Positions 8,061 through 16,353 of a stretch of 64,000 nt of DNA are shown here, piece by piece; position 1 is the stretch's first letter; each line of letters begins with the position of its first letter. Source of the stretch: Chelativorans alearensis (lineage in GTDB: Bacteria; Pseudomonadota; Alphaproteobacteria; Rhizobiales; Rhizobiaceae); NCBI RefSeq assembly GCF_010993735.1, contig NZ_WQNI01000001.1, positions 496,001 to 560,000 of the forward strand. The letters run 5' to 3'. The notes under the pieces were generated by a model. It saw only the letters and a program-made list of their open reading frames with translations. It had not been told where the DNA came from and searched no databases. A program made the position numbers and the translations under genes.

Positions 8061-9154
8061 ACCGGCCGCTCGTGGAAACGGAGGGCACGACGCGGCTTCG
8101 CATCGTCGACTGCGATATCCATCCGACCCAGAAATCGCCGGCGGCACTCTTTCCCTATATGGAAAAGCGCTGGGTCGAGCATTTGCAGACCTTCGGCGCG
8201 CATATCCGCCAGGCACTGGTTGGACAGCTCTCCTATCCACGCATGACCGCGAACGGGATGCGCATGGACGCGCGTCCAGCGGACGGACCGCCCGGATCGA
8301 GCCTAGAGATGCTGCGCGAACAGCATCTTGACCTGCTCGACATCGAGGTGGGCCACCTGATCGCGTTGGGGCGCGGCGGCATGGAAGAACGCAATCCCGA
8401 CCTCTCCGCGGCCATGGCCCGGGCGGTGAACGACTGGCAGATTGCCGAATGGGTGGAGCCCGAGCCGCGTCTCAGGGCGGGGATCGTGGTGCCGCAGGAC
8501 AACCCTGAAGCCGCCGTCGCCGAGATCGAGCGGCGGGCCGGCGACGGGCGGTTCGCGCAGGTGATCATGTCCACCCGCCCGAACGAGACGCTCGGCGCCC
8601 GCAAGTACTGGCCGATCTATGCGGCGGCGGCCGAGGCGGGTTTGCCGCTCTGCCTGCATCCGGCCGGCTATTCCTCCGGCAAGCCCTCCACCGGGACCGG
8701 CTGGCCGAGTTTCTATTTCCAGGAGCACTACACCTTCGTTCCAGGCTCCGAGGCACTGGTGACCAGTCTCATCATCGAGGGTGTTGTGGAGGCCTTCCCA
8801 AAGCTGAAGGTGGCGATCATCGAGGGTGGCTTCTCCTGGGCGCCGGCGCTCGGCTGGCGAATGGACAAGCACTTCGACACCTTCCACAAGGAGGTTCCGC
8901 ATCTGAAGCGCAAACCTTCGGACTATATGAAAGAGCACTTCTGGTGGGCGACCCAGCCCATGGAAGAGCCGAAGAACGGCCGCCACATCGCCGACGTGAT
9001 CGACTGGATCGGCTGGGACCGGATTCTCTATTCGTCGGATTATCCACACTGGGACTACGACGACGCCTACCGCATCTTCCGCTTCCCGGTCGAGCCGCAT
9101 CAGCGCGAGAGCGTGCTCGGCGGCAACGCTCGCAAGCTGTACGGCTACGCATGA
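8057..9154 (+). CDS. Amidohydrolase family protein (ACMSD-like), second of a tandem pair
   Basis: 365-residue paralogue of the preceding enzyme, with the same motif order: DxH (D20, H22 in VDCDIHP), LCLHPAGY, IEGGFSWAP and LYSSDYPHWDYDD. The start at 8057 overlaps the previous stop by 4 bp. Shared blocks such as WLDAEPRLR/WVEPEPRLR, AVAEIERR and RKYWPIY/RHYWPIY show that the two arose by duplication. They may form a hetero-oligomer or act on successive intermediates. Its stop overlaps the Rieske gene start, so three genes form one translationally coupled unit. Confidence 0.83.
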   Translation: MNRPLVETEGTTRLRIVDCDIHPTQKSPAALFPYMEKRWVEHLQTFGAHIRQALVGQLSYPRMTANGMRMDARPADGPPGSSLEMLREQHLDLLDIEVGHLIALGRGGMEERNPDLSAAMARAVNDWQIAEWVEPEPRLRAGIVVPQDNPEAAVAEIERRAGDGRFAQVIMSTRPNETLGARKYWPIYAAAAEAGLPLCLHPAGYSSGKPSTGTGWPSFYFQEHYTFVPGSEALVTSLIIEGVVEAFPKLKVAIIEGGFSWAPALGWRMDKHFDTFHKEVPHLKRKPSDYMKEHFWWATQPMEEPKNGRHIADVIDWIGWDRILYSSDYPHWDYDDAYRIFRFPVEPHQRESVLGGNARKLYGYA

Positions 9155-9606
9155 CCCGGCATGTCGTGGCAAGTGTGGACGGCTTCCCGGACAAGGGCAT
9201 CCGCCGGATCGAGGTCGCCGGCAGGGAAATCTGCCTGATACGGGTGGGCGACGAGTTCTTCGCCCTCCTCGATCGGTGCCCGCACGCCGGCGCCCGCCTG
9301 TCGGGCGGCCGGCTCTCCGGAACGGTGGAGAGCGACGGGCCGGGGGACTACCGTCTGTGCCGGAAAGCGGAGATGCTGAAATGCCCGTGGCACGGCTGGG
9401 AATACGACGTGCGTACCGGGCAATCCTGGAGTGACCCGAAATCCACCCGCACCCGCGCCTATGCCGTGGAGGCAGTCGCCGGCGGGGAACTCGTCAAGGG
9501 GCCTTACGTTGCCGACATCGTGCCGGTGGAGGTCGAGGACGAATATGTGGTGGTGGACCTTCCGGAGCCGGCCGCCAGGCGGGCGGATGCTTCCACCAAG
9601 GAATGA
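9151..9606 (+). CDS. Rieske [2Fe-2S] ferredoxin
   Basis: 151-residue soluble Rieske protein. The cluster ligands are in CPHAG (C43, H45) and CPWHGWEYD (C78, H81), the classical CxH...CxxH pattern. There is no signal peptide or membrane segment, so it acts in the cytoplasm as an electron carrier, probably with the reductase on the opposite strand. It overlaps the second amidohydrolase by 4 bp (ATGA). The C-terminal ~40 residues are charged and not needed for the fold. The missing terminal oxygenase leaves its acceptor unknown. Confidence 0.88.
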   Translation: MTRHVVASVDGFPDKGIRRIEVAGREICLIRVGDEFFALLDRCPHAGARLSGGRLSGTVESDGPGDYRLCRKAEMLKCPWHGWEYDVRTGQSWSDPKSTRTRAYAVEAVAGGELVKGPYVADIVPVEVEDEYVVVDLPEPAARRADASTKE

Positions 9607-9639
9607 TGCATACCGGTATCGTTTGCTGGTCGGCCTTCG

Positions 9640-9655
9640 CGTTTCGCGAAAGATG
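9640..9655. promoter_or_regulatory. Shared leader motif CGTTTCGCGAAAGATG upstream of TRAP-1
   Basis: Partly palindromic (TTTCGCGAAA core). The 19-mer from 9636 to 9654 matches the AcnX/TRAP-2 operon leader at 18 of 19 positions (24578-24596). TTTCGCGA alone also occurs in coding sequence (for example inside quiC), so the operator role is tentative. Confidence 0.35.
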
Positions 9656-9722
9656 TAAGCGCTAAATCAGTCATTCCCTGTCGAGTCGCGATTGAATAGC
9701 CTCCTGACCGGGAGGAATGCCA

Positions 9723-9887
9723 GTGCAGCTGGAAGGTAGCGATATCACAGCGTGCAGCTACCGGCGAAGCGGTGGCGCGTTCGCACCGCTCCCCGTTCGA
9801 GGCAGCATTTCCCCCTATCCCGGAATATCCCAATCCGCGCGGCAAAGGCGCGGAACGAACTGCTCATCAAAGGGAGGAGAGACTTGA
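9723..9887 (+). CDS. Possible small upstream ORF (54 codons) before TRAP-1
   Basis: GTG start at 9723 sits behind GGGAGGAATGCCA, the same ribosome-site sequence as at the TRAP gene at 353. The frame ends in TGA overlapping the ATG of the next gene (TGATG), a usual sign of translational coupling. The peptide has no recognisable family. It may be a leader peptide or chance; there is no protein-level evidence. Confidence 0.2.
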   Translation: MQLEGSDITACSYRRSGGAFAPLPVRGSISPYPGISQSARQRRGTNCSSKGGET

Positions 9888-11014
9888 TGAGACGTCTGGC
9901 TGTATTCACCGCGACCGTTGCTCTGGCGCTTTCCACGGCCACGGCATCGGCGGCGGCGGCGGAATTCACCTACGGGTCCTGGGTCCCGGCCTCCGACTAT
10001 ATAAATTCCGATGCCCTGCCGGAGGTCTTCCGGCGGATCGAGGAGGATACGGGCGGCGAGATCAAGTGGAACCTGATCGCCGGCGGCCAGCTCGCCGGAG
10101 GGGTCGAGACATTCGCCGCAATCCAGGACGGGCTGATGGATGCCGGCGTGGCGGCCACCAACTACGTCCCGAACCTTCTCCCCTCCACCGCCACGCTCTA
10201 CGGACTTGCCGTACCGGGCGACGACCCGGTCGCGGCGGCTGGCGCGGCGAACGAAGTGGTGATGCTGCACTGCCCGTCGTGCATCGAGGAGACCAAGAAG
10301 CTCAACATGGTGCCGATGGGGGGCTATGCCAGCGCGCCTTATATGCTGATCTGCCGCGATCCGATTGAAACCGTCGACCAACTTAAGAACCTGCGGGTGC
10401 GCTCCTCCGGCGCGCCGCTCAACATCATGCAGATGGCAGGCGCCAACACGGTCCAGGTCTCGCTGATCGATACGGTCTCCCTGCTCCAGCGCGGCGGCAT
10501 CGACTGTACGACAGGCATCGGCGACTGGCTCAAGACCTTCGGCTATGGCGATTTCGCCAAGAACGTGACCGACTTCTCGCTCGGCGTTTCGGCCCCGATC
10601 ATCGGCCTGATGATCAACCACGACGTTTGGGACAGCTTCACCGAGGACCAGAAGCGCGCCCACCTGAAGGCCGTGGTGCATCTTTCGGCGGCGCACACGA
10701 TCAACAATTTCATCATCCGCACCAACGAGGTGCTGGAAGACCAGATCGCCAACAACGGCGTGAAGATGATCGAACCGCAAAATCCCGAAGAATGGCAGGC
10801 GCTGATGGACAATTTCATCAAGGACCAGCGCAACATCGCCATCGGTTTTGCCAAGGGATTTGGCGTCGAGCACCCCGAAGCGTTTCTCGACGCCTACGAC
10901 ACCGCGCTGGTGAAGTGGCGCGGCCTGTCGGCCAAGATCGGGACCGATGTGGAGGCCTTCGAGAAGGCGCTCTGGGAAGAGGTCTACTCCAAGGTCGACC
11001 CGGGGAGCCTCTAA
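9887..11014 (+). CDS. TRAP transporter solute-binding protein, DctP-like (TRAP-1)
   Basis: 375-residue periplasmic binding protein. A signal peptide covers ~25 residues (RRLAVFTATVALALSTATA, cleavage near AAA-EF). The mature start FTYGSWVPASDY is the same as in the TRAP-2 binding protein (LVYGSWLGASNN), marking an unusual DctP subgroup. Four cysteines are conserved between both: a CxxC in LHCPSCIEE (near residue 128), ICRDP and GIDCTTG. An RSSGAPLNIMQ block corresponds to the usual carboxylate-binding region. The ATG at 9887 follows GGGAGGAG. First gene of a TRAP/GMC/LysR operon; substrate unknown. Confidence 0.87.
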   Translation: MRRLAVFTATVALALSTATASAAAAEFTYGSWVPASDYINSDALPEVFRRIEEDTGGEIKWNLIAGGQLAGGVETFAAIQDGLMDAGVAATNYVPNLLPSTATLYGLAVPGDDPVAAAGAANEVVMLHCPSCIEETKKLNMVPMGGYASAPYMLICRDPIETVDQLKNLRVRSSGAPLNIMQMAGANTVQVSLIDTVSLLQRGGIDCTTGIGDWLKTFGYGDFAKNVTDFSLGVSAPIIGLMINHDVWDSFTEDQKRAHLKAVVHLSAAHTINNFIIRTNEVLEDQIANNGVKMIEPQNPEEWQALMDNFIKDQRNIAIGFAKGFGVEHPEAFLDAYDTALVKWRGLSAKIGTDVEAFEKALWEEVYSKVDPGSL

Positions 11015-11545
11015 TTGCTGGACCGGATCGATCGGCTCCTGGAATTGTGGTCGCGGGCGCTTCTGGCGCTCGCGATCCTCGCCGGGTTCACGATGATGAT
11101 CCATGTCAGCGTGGACGTCTTCGCGCGCACGGTGCTGAATGCGCCGCTGCGGCAGGCAAACCAGACGGTCGCGGCCTACTACATGATCGCCGTTGCCTTC
11201 CTGCCGATCGCCCTTCTTGGCAAGTATGACGACCATATCTCGGTCGGTGTGTTCACCGATGCCATGCGGCCGTGGATGCGCCGCGCGCTCGCCATCTTCA
11301 CCACGCTTCTCGGCATGGCCTACATGTTCGCCTTCACCTGGGAGAGCTGGGTTTCGGCCGCTCGACGGACGGAACAAGGCGAAGTGCTGGAGATCTCCGG
11401 CGGTTACATGATCGTCTGGCCGGGGCGCTGGCTTTTGCCGATCGCGGGCGCGAGCCTCTTCCTCTGCCTGACGCTGCGGCTCGCCCGCCTGCTCTTGCCG
11501 GACGACGGCGAGAGCCCCCATCAAGCCCGCATCCCCGACGCATGA
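11015..11545 (+). CDS. TRAP transporter small permease, DctQ family (TRAP-1)
   Basis: 176-residue inner-membrane protein with four predicted helices (about residues 15-35, 50-70, 85-108 and 130-155). It starts with TTG directly after the stop of the binding protein, so it depends on re-initiation. The internal motif ISGGYMIVWPGRW is typical of DctQ subunits. It pairs with the large permease that follows after 10 bp. Confidence 0.82.
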   Translation: MLDRIDRLLELWSRALLALAILAGFTMMIHVSVDVFARTVLNAPLRQANQTVAAYYMIAVAFLPIALLGKYDDHISVGVFTDAMRPWMRRALAIFTTLLGMAYMFAFTWESWVSAARRTEQGEVLEISGGYMIVWPGRWLLPIAGASLFLCLTLRLARLLLPDDGESPHQARIPDA

Positions 11546-11555
11546 GCGGAAACCG

Positions 11556-12869
11556 ATGGATGGACTGATCCTGAGCCTCGTCTGCCTTGGCGCTGTGCTG
11601 GCCCTGATTGCGGTCCGCACGCCGATCGGCGTGGCGCTCGGCGTCGTCAGCTTCGCGGGCTTCTGGTGGCTGCGCAACTTCAACGCCGCGCTCGGCCAGC
11701 TGCGCGAGATCCCCTACTATTTCGCCGCCAACTGGGACCTTTCGGCGATCCCGATGTTCCTGCTCATGGGCTCGATCGTCTATGTCTCGGGCATCGCCAC
11801 CGCACTCTTCAACGCCGCCCGCCTATGGCTCTCCGCCCTTCCCGGCGGCCTTGCCGTCGCCGCCAACGCCGCTTCCGCGGGGTTTGCGGCGGGCTGCGGC
11901 TCGTCGGTCGCCGCCGCTGCCGCGATGGGGCGCCTCGCCATCCCCGAGATGTTGAAGGCGGGCTACGACAAGGGCCTTGCCTCGGGTGTCGTCGCCTCTG
12001 CCGGCACCATCGCCGCGCTGATCCCGCCCTCGATCCTCATGGTGCTTTACGGCATCTTCGCCGAGACCTCGATCGTCAATCTCCTGATCGCCGGTATCGT
12101 CCCCGGCCTCATGACCGCCATTGCCTACACGATCATGATCGTCCTGCGCTGCTGGCGCAATCCTGCGCTTGCCCCGCGTATCGCCCACGCGGGCGGCAAC
12201 CTCAGCCGCGAGCGCTGGCGGGCGCTGGCCGAGATCTGGCCGCTCTTCGTCCTCGTTCTCGGCGTGATCGGCGGGCTCTATAGCGGCACCGTCACTCCGA
12301 CGGAGGCAGGTGCGGCGGGCGCGCTCCTCGCACTTTTCATCGCCGTCGTCCAAGGCCGCATGACGCTTGCCAAGCTCTGGAAAGCTGTGCGCGAGGCGGT
12401 GATGACGACGGCGCAGATCTTCTTCGTCGGCATGGGCGCGTTGATGTTCACGCGCCTTTTGAGCTTCTCGGGCGCCTCGGCCATGCTGACGGACCTCGTC
12501 GCCCCGCTCGGCCTCGATCCCTTGGCTGTCGTTCTCGCCATGACGGCGGTCTACCTGGTCCTCGGCATGTTTCTCGACCCGATCGGCATCATGCTGATCA
12601 CCATGCCGGTCTTCATCCCGCTCCTGACGGCGCTCGACCTCGACCTCGTCTGGTATGGCGTCTTGGTGGTGAAGTTCATCGAGATCGGCATGCTGACCCC
12701 GCCGCTGGGCTTCAATGTCTTCGTGGTCAGCGGCGTCGCGGGCCGTGAGATTCCGGTGACCACCATCTTCCGCGGCGTCGGCTGGTTCCTGGTCTGCGAC
12801 CTGATCGTGGTGACGCTCCTGATCGCCTTTCCGCAGCTGGCGCTGTTCCTGCCCGCGTTGATGAACTGA
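11556..12869 (+). CDS. TRAP transporter large permease, DctM family (TRAP-1)
   Basis: 437-residue membrane protein with about 12 helices that carries out Na+-coupled import with the small permease and binding protein. Family motifs include IPMFLLMGSIVYVSG, SAGFAAGCGSSVAAAAAMGR, the IPPSILMVLYG loop and TPPLGFNVFVV near the end. It is paralogous to the large permease of the convergent TRAP-2 operon. Followed 9 bp later by a GMC oxidoreductase. Confidence 0.9.
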   Translation: MDGLILSLVCLGAVLALIAVRTPIGVALGVVSFAGFWWLRNFNAALGQLREIPYYFAANWDLSAIPMFLLMGSIVYVSGIATALFNAARLWLSALPGGLAVAANAASAGFAAGCGSSVAAAAAMGRLAIPEMLKAGYDKGLASGVVASAGTIAALIPPSILMVLYGIFAETSIVNLLIAGIVPGLMTAIAYTIMIVLRCWRNPALAPRIAHAGGNLSRERWRALAEIWPLFVLVLGVIGGLYSGTVTPTEAGAAGALLALFIAVVQGRMTLAKLWKAVREAVMTTAQIFFVGMGALMFTRLLSFSGASAMLTDLVAPLGLDPLAVVLAMTAVYLVLGMFLDPIGIMLITMPVFIPLLTALDLDLVWYGVLVVKFIEIGMLTPPLGFNVFVVSGVAGREIPVTTIFRGVGWFLVCDLIVVTLLIAFPQLALFLPALMN

Positions 12870-12878
12870 GAGGGATCG

Positions 12879-14534
12879 ATGAGCGGCCTTACCTATGACT
12901 ACATCATCGCCGGCGGCGGCACCGCCGGCTGCCTGCTTGCGAACCGCCTCAGCAAGGACCCGAACATCCGCGTTTTGATGGTGGAAGCGGGCGGCTCCGG
13001 CCGGCACCCTTACATCGAGGTGCCGCTGTTGCTTCCGAAGCTTCTCGGCAACCCAAAATTCGACTGGATGTACAAAAGCGCGCCCGAGCCCCACTGCGGC
13101 GGGCGCACCATCCCCCTGCCGCGAGGCCGGATGCTGGGCGGTTCGTCCGGCATCAACGGCATGGTCTATGTACGCGGCCACCGGTGGGACTACGACAACT
13201 GGGCGGCACAAGGGAACGAGGGATGGAGCTGGGACGACGTGCTGCCCTACTTCATGCGCTCCGAAAACTTCATCGGCGAGGACCTGCAGGGGCGCGGCAA
13301 GACGGGCGAGTGGAAGATCACCGATCCGGGAATGCGCTGGCCGGTGCTCGACGCCTACGCCGAGGCCGCCACGCAAATCGGCATCCCGGCGACACGCGAC
13401 TACAACTCCGGCGAAAACGAGGGCGTCCAGTATTTCCAGGCGCAGGTCATGCGCGGCCGCCGGCAATCCACCGAAAAGGCGTTCCTCCGCCCCGCCTCCG
13501 GCCGAGAGAACCTGACGGTCCGCACCGGCGCCATGGCCGAGCGGGTTATCTGTAAGGGTAGACGCGCCACAGGGTTGGCATTTCGTGCGGACGGAGAGAC
13601 GGTCATTGCGACGGCGCGGCGCGAGGTGATCCTGTGCGCGGGCGCATTCGGCACGCCCATTCTCCTGGAGCGTTCGGGCATCGGTGCAGCCGAGCGGATA
13701 AAGGCGCTTGGTGTCGACCCCGTGCATGAGCTACCGGGAGTTGGCGAGAACCTGCAGGACCACTGGCATATCCGCGTGCAGACCCGCGTGCGCAATACCA
13801 GGACGCTCAACAGCCGGGTGAGCTCGCCGTTCGGCAAGGCGCTCATGGGGGCGGATTACGTGCTGCGCCGGCGCGGACCGCTATCCGCCCAGCCCGCACT
13901 CCTTGCCGTCTTCGCCAAAGTGATGGAGGATGCACCCGCCCCGGACGTGCAGATTCACGCCTCGGCCGCCAGCTACGACCGCGTGGGCGGGCCGATCCAC
14001 AACTATCCCGGCATGACGTCGGCGGTCTGCATTCTGCGCCCCGAAAGCCGGGGGCACGTCCACGCCACCGGCCCCGAGCCGAAGGCGCAGCCCGAAATCC
14101 TCCACAACTTCCTCGCCACGGACTATGACTGCGAGATCGCTGTGCGCTCGGTCGAGCTCGTCCGCCGGATCACCTGCGCCCCCGCCATGGCGCGCTTCGA
14201 GCCGCAGGAGATCGCCCCCGGCGCCGGGCTTCGGACCCGCGACGAACTCCTCGGCTATGCGCGCCGGACCGTCACGACCACTTTCCATCCCGTCGGCACC
14301 TGCAAGATGGGGCCGGGGCCGGAGGCAGTGGTGGATGCCCGCCTGAAAGTTCACGGCATGGCGGGGCTGCGCGTGGTCGACGCCTCGATCATGCCCACCA
14401 TCCCCTCCGGCAACACCTGCGCGCCGGTCGTCATGATCGCCGAGCGGGCCGTGGACCTGATCCTTGGGGAGCGAACCGAAGAGGCGGCCGATAACAAGGC
14501 CGGAAATCTCGAATGGATATCATCTCCAACATAA
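12879..14534 (+). CDS. GMC family FAD oxidoreductase (choline dehydrogenase-like)
   Basis: 551-residue flavoenzyme oxidising a primary alcohol. The N-terminal FAD loop is IIAGGGTAGCLLANRL, ending with the ribose-binding Glu of LMVEAG; the GMC signature is RGRMLGGSSGINGMVYVRG; the second signature GAFGTPILLERSGIG and the catalytic C-terminal His in HPVGTCKMG are present. Co-transcription with a TRAP transporter suggests that the imported compound is the alcohol oxidised here. There is no signal peptide, so it acts in the cytoplasm. Its last 22 bp overlap the LysR gene. Confidence 0.9.
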   Translation: MSGLTYDYIIAGGGTAGCLLANRLSKDPNIRVLMVEAGGSGRHPYIEVPLLLPKLLGNPKFDWMYKSAPEPHCGGRTIPLPRGRMLGGSSGINGMVYVRGHRWDYDNWAAQGNEGWSWDDVLPYFMRSENFIGEDLQGRGKTGEWKITDPGMRWPVLDAYAEAATQIGIPATRDYNSGENEGVQYFQAQVMRGRRQSTEKAFLRPASGRENLTVRTGAMAERVICKGRRATGLAFRADGETVIATARREVILCAGAFGTPILLERSGIGAAERIKALGVDPVHELPGVGENLQDHWHIRVQTRVRNTRTLNSRVSSPFGKALMGADYVLRRRGPLSAQPALLAVFAKVMEDAPAPDVQIHASAASYDRVGGPIHNYPGMTSAVCILRPESRGHVHATGPEPKAQPEILHNFLATDYDCEIAVRSVELVRRITCAPAMARFEPQEIAPGAGLRTRDELLGYARRTVTTTFHPVGTCKMGPGPEAVVDARLKVHGMAGLRVVDASIMPTIPSGNTCAPVVMIAERAVDLILGERTEEAADNKAGNLEWISSPT

Positions 14535-15439
14535 GGGCATTCCTGACCGTCGCGCGGGCCGGCAGCTTCTCGGCCGCAGCGCGCGAATCGCACACGGTCC
14601 CGTCGGTCGTCTCCAAGCGCATCTCGCAGCTCGAGTATCAATTGAAGACGCAGCTCTTCATGCGCTCGACCCGGGGCCTGGAGCTGACCGCCGCGGGACA
14701 TGGCTATCAACAGCGCTTCATCGCCCTCCTCGCCGAACTCGACGCGGCTCTCGACGGCGTGGAAGGTGCTGCAAAAGCGCAGGAGCATGTCCGCATCAAA
14801 TGCCCGTCCACGCTCACGTCGCTGCATTTGAGCGATGTGCTGATCCAGTTCCGCATCGACAATCCCGGCGTGCGCATGGATCTCGCCATGGTCGATCGAA
14901 CCGTGAACCCGCTGGAAGAAGGCTACGACCTTGCGCTCGGGGCGCTGCCGGCGACCTTCCCGCATGTGTTCGACATTCCCCTCTGCCCGTTGCCCAGGGT
15001 GATCGTGGCTTCCCCCACCTACCTTTCGCGCCGCGGGAACCCGCAGCATCCGCGCGACCTGGCGCACCATGACTGCATCACTTTTCCGGCGAGCGGAACG
15101 CGGTGGGCCTTCGAAGGCCCCTCCGGCGAGGTGGCCGTCGAGGTCAACAGCGTATTCAGCGCGACCGACGGCCGCGTTCTGCACGACGCGGCGGCAAGCG
15201 GCGTGGGCGTGGCGATCGTCTCCGAATACATGGCGCGGCCGTCGCTGGAGGCCGGGGAGATGGTCGAGATTTTCCCGGACTTCCGCGTGCCCGATCTCTA
15301 CATGAAGATTCTGGTTCCCGAAGGTCGTCAGGCGAACCCGACGATCCAGGCGATCATCGACGCCCTTGTCACTGCGTCGCGGCCGCTTCCCCCGTGGGAT
15401 GGCTTCCGCAGGGAGGCAGAGAAACGAATTCCTGCCTGA
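14513..15439 (+). CDS. LysR family regulator at the end of the TRAP-1 operon
   Basis: 308 residues: N-terminal winged HTH (residues ~1-60; FLTVARAGSFSAAARES, SVVSKRISQLE) and a co-inducer-binding domain with VDRTVNPLEEGYDLALGALP. It starts inside the GMC gene (22-bp overlap), so it is probably co-expressed with the TRAP-1 operon. Its 3' end overlaps the 3' end of the convergent LysR gene by 71 bp. The two proteins are paralogues (both have RTVNPLEE or RSVNPLEE and the same length). Confidence 0.9.
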   Translation: MDIISNIRAFLTVARAGSFSAAARESHTVPSVVSKRISQLEYQLKTQLFMRSTRGLELTAAGHGYQQRFIALLAELDAALDGVEGAAKAQEHVRIKCPSTLTSLHLSDVLIQFRIDNPGVRMDLAMVDRTVNPLEEGYDLALGALPATFPHVFDIPLCPLPRVIVASPTYLSRRGNPQHPRDLAHHDCITFPASGTRWAFEGPSGEVAVEVNSVFSATDGRVLHDAAASGVGVAIVSEYMARPSLEAGEMVEIFPDFRVPDLYMKILVPEGRQANPTIQAIIDALVTASRPLPPWDGFRREAEKRIPA

Positions 15440-16295
15440 GGTGCTGCACCAAGGCGGCAACCTCTGGACGCTCCAGCCGGTTTCGCGGCACCAGCGCCTT
15501 GAACCACAGCGGTGTGATCGGATGATCCTCCAGGATCGGGCAAAGACGTCCGGCCTGGATTTCCGCATCCGCCAAAAAGCGTGGCAGGACCGTGATGCCG
15601 AGCCCCTCAAGCGCGGCGGTGAGCAGGACGCGGCTGTCGTTGACGAGGAAAACCGAGCGGGTATCCACCACCTGCGTTCCTCCCTCACTGTTGAAGGTCC
15701 AGGATATACCGATAGGAAGGAAGGCGAGGCAATTGTATCCGATGATCTCGGCCGGGCGGCGAGGCGCACCGTAGCGTCTTATGAAATCCGGCGATGCCAC
15801 GACCACGCGGTGATATTGGCAAAGAGGAACGTCCTCTACGCTGTTGTAGGAGGAAGGCAGCGCGCCAAGCGCCACGTCGAAATTCTCTTCCAGGGGATTG
15901 ACCGAGCGGTCCATCATCGAGAGTTCGGTCGTGACCCCCGGATTGGCCTTCTGGAACCGCGCGAGCGACTGGCCGACAAACATGGTGCCGACCGTCGTGG
16001 GAGACTTGACCCGTAGTCTGCCGCGGATGGATTTGTCCCGGATTGCGCCGTTGAGAACGGTTTCGTGCAACTCGGCGAGGACCACCTGCAACCGCGGGCG
16101 CAGGCGCTCGCCGTCGAGCGTCAAGGCAAGCTTCCGCGTGGAGCGCGTGAACAGCTTCGTCCCGACGACATCTTCCAGCCGCGAAACGCGTTTGGTGACG
16201 ACCGATGTGGCCGTCCCCATCTCGCGCGCGGCAGCGGAAAAGCTTCCCAAGCGCGCCGTAGCCAGAAACGCCTCCAGATCGACCAACTGAAACAT
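15369..16295 (-). CDS. LysR family regulator at the end of the TRAP-2 operon
   Basis: 308-residue paralogue of the convergent LysR protein, with HTH FLATARLGSFSAAAREM/SVVTKRVSRLE and sensor-domain block MDRSVNPLEENFDVALGALP. It lies 58 bp downstream of the TRAP-2 large permease on the same strand, so it ends the AcnX/TRAP-2 operon just as its paralogue ends the TRAP-1 operon. The last 71 bp are transcribed from both strands, allowing transcriptional interference or antisense pairing between the two messages. Confidence 0.9.
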   Translation of the reverse strand: MFQLVDLEAFLATARLGSFSAAAREMGTATSVVTKRVSRLEDVVGTKLFTRSTRKLALTLDGERLRPRLQVVLAELHETVLNGAIRDKSIRGRLRVKSPTTVGTMFVGQSLARFQKANPGVTTELSMMDRSVNPLEENFDVALGALPSSYNSVEDVPLCQYHRVVVASPDFIRRYGAPRRPAEIIGYNCLAFLPIGISWTFNSEGGTQVVDTRSVFLVNDSRVLLTAALEGLGITVLPRFLADAEIQAGRLCPILEDHPITPLWFKALVPRNRLERPEVAALVQHLRQEFVSLPPCGSHPTGEAAATQ

Positions 16296-16353
16296 TCACG
16301 TCCACCCGCTCAGGAATTGAGGGATGAAGAATGAATGCTTTTCCGCATGACGG

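Noticed and set aside
9815-11683. 622-codon frame on the minus strand
   Set aside because: It is antisense to the TRAP-1 binding protein and permease genes, whose protein motifs are clear; long antisense frames are expected at this G+C content.
11823-13727. 634-codon frame on the minus strand
   Set aside because: Antisense to TRAP-1 permease and GMC gene; composition is His/Arg/Asp-rich shadow sequence with no domain.
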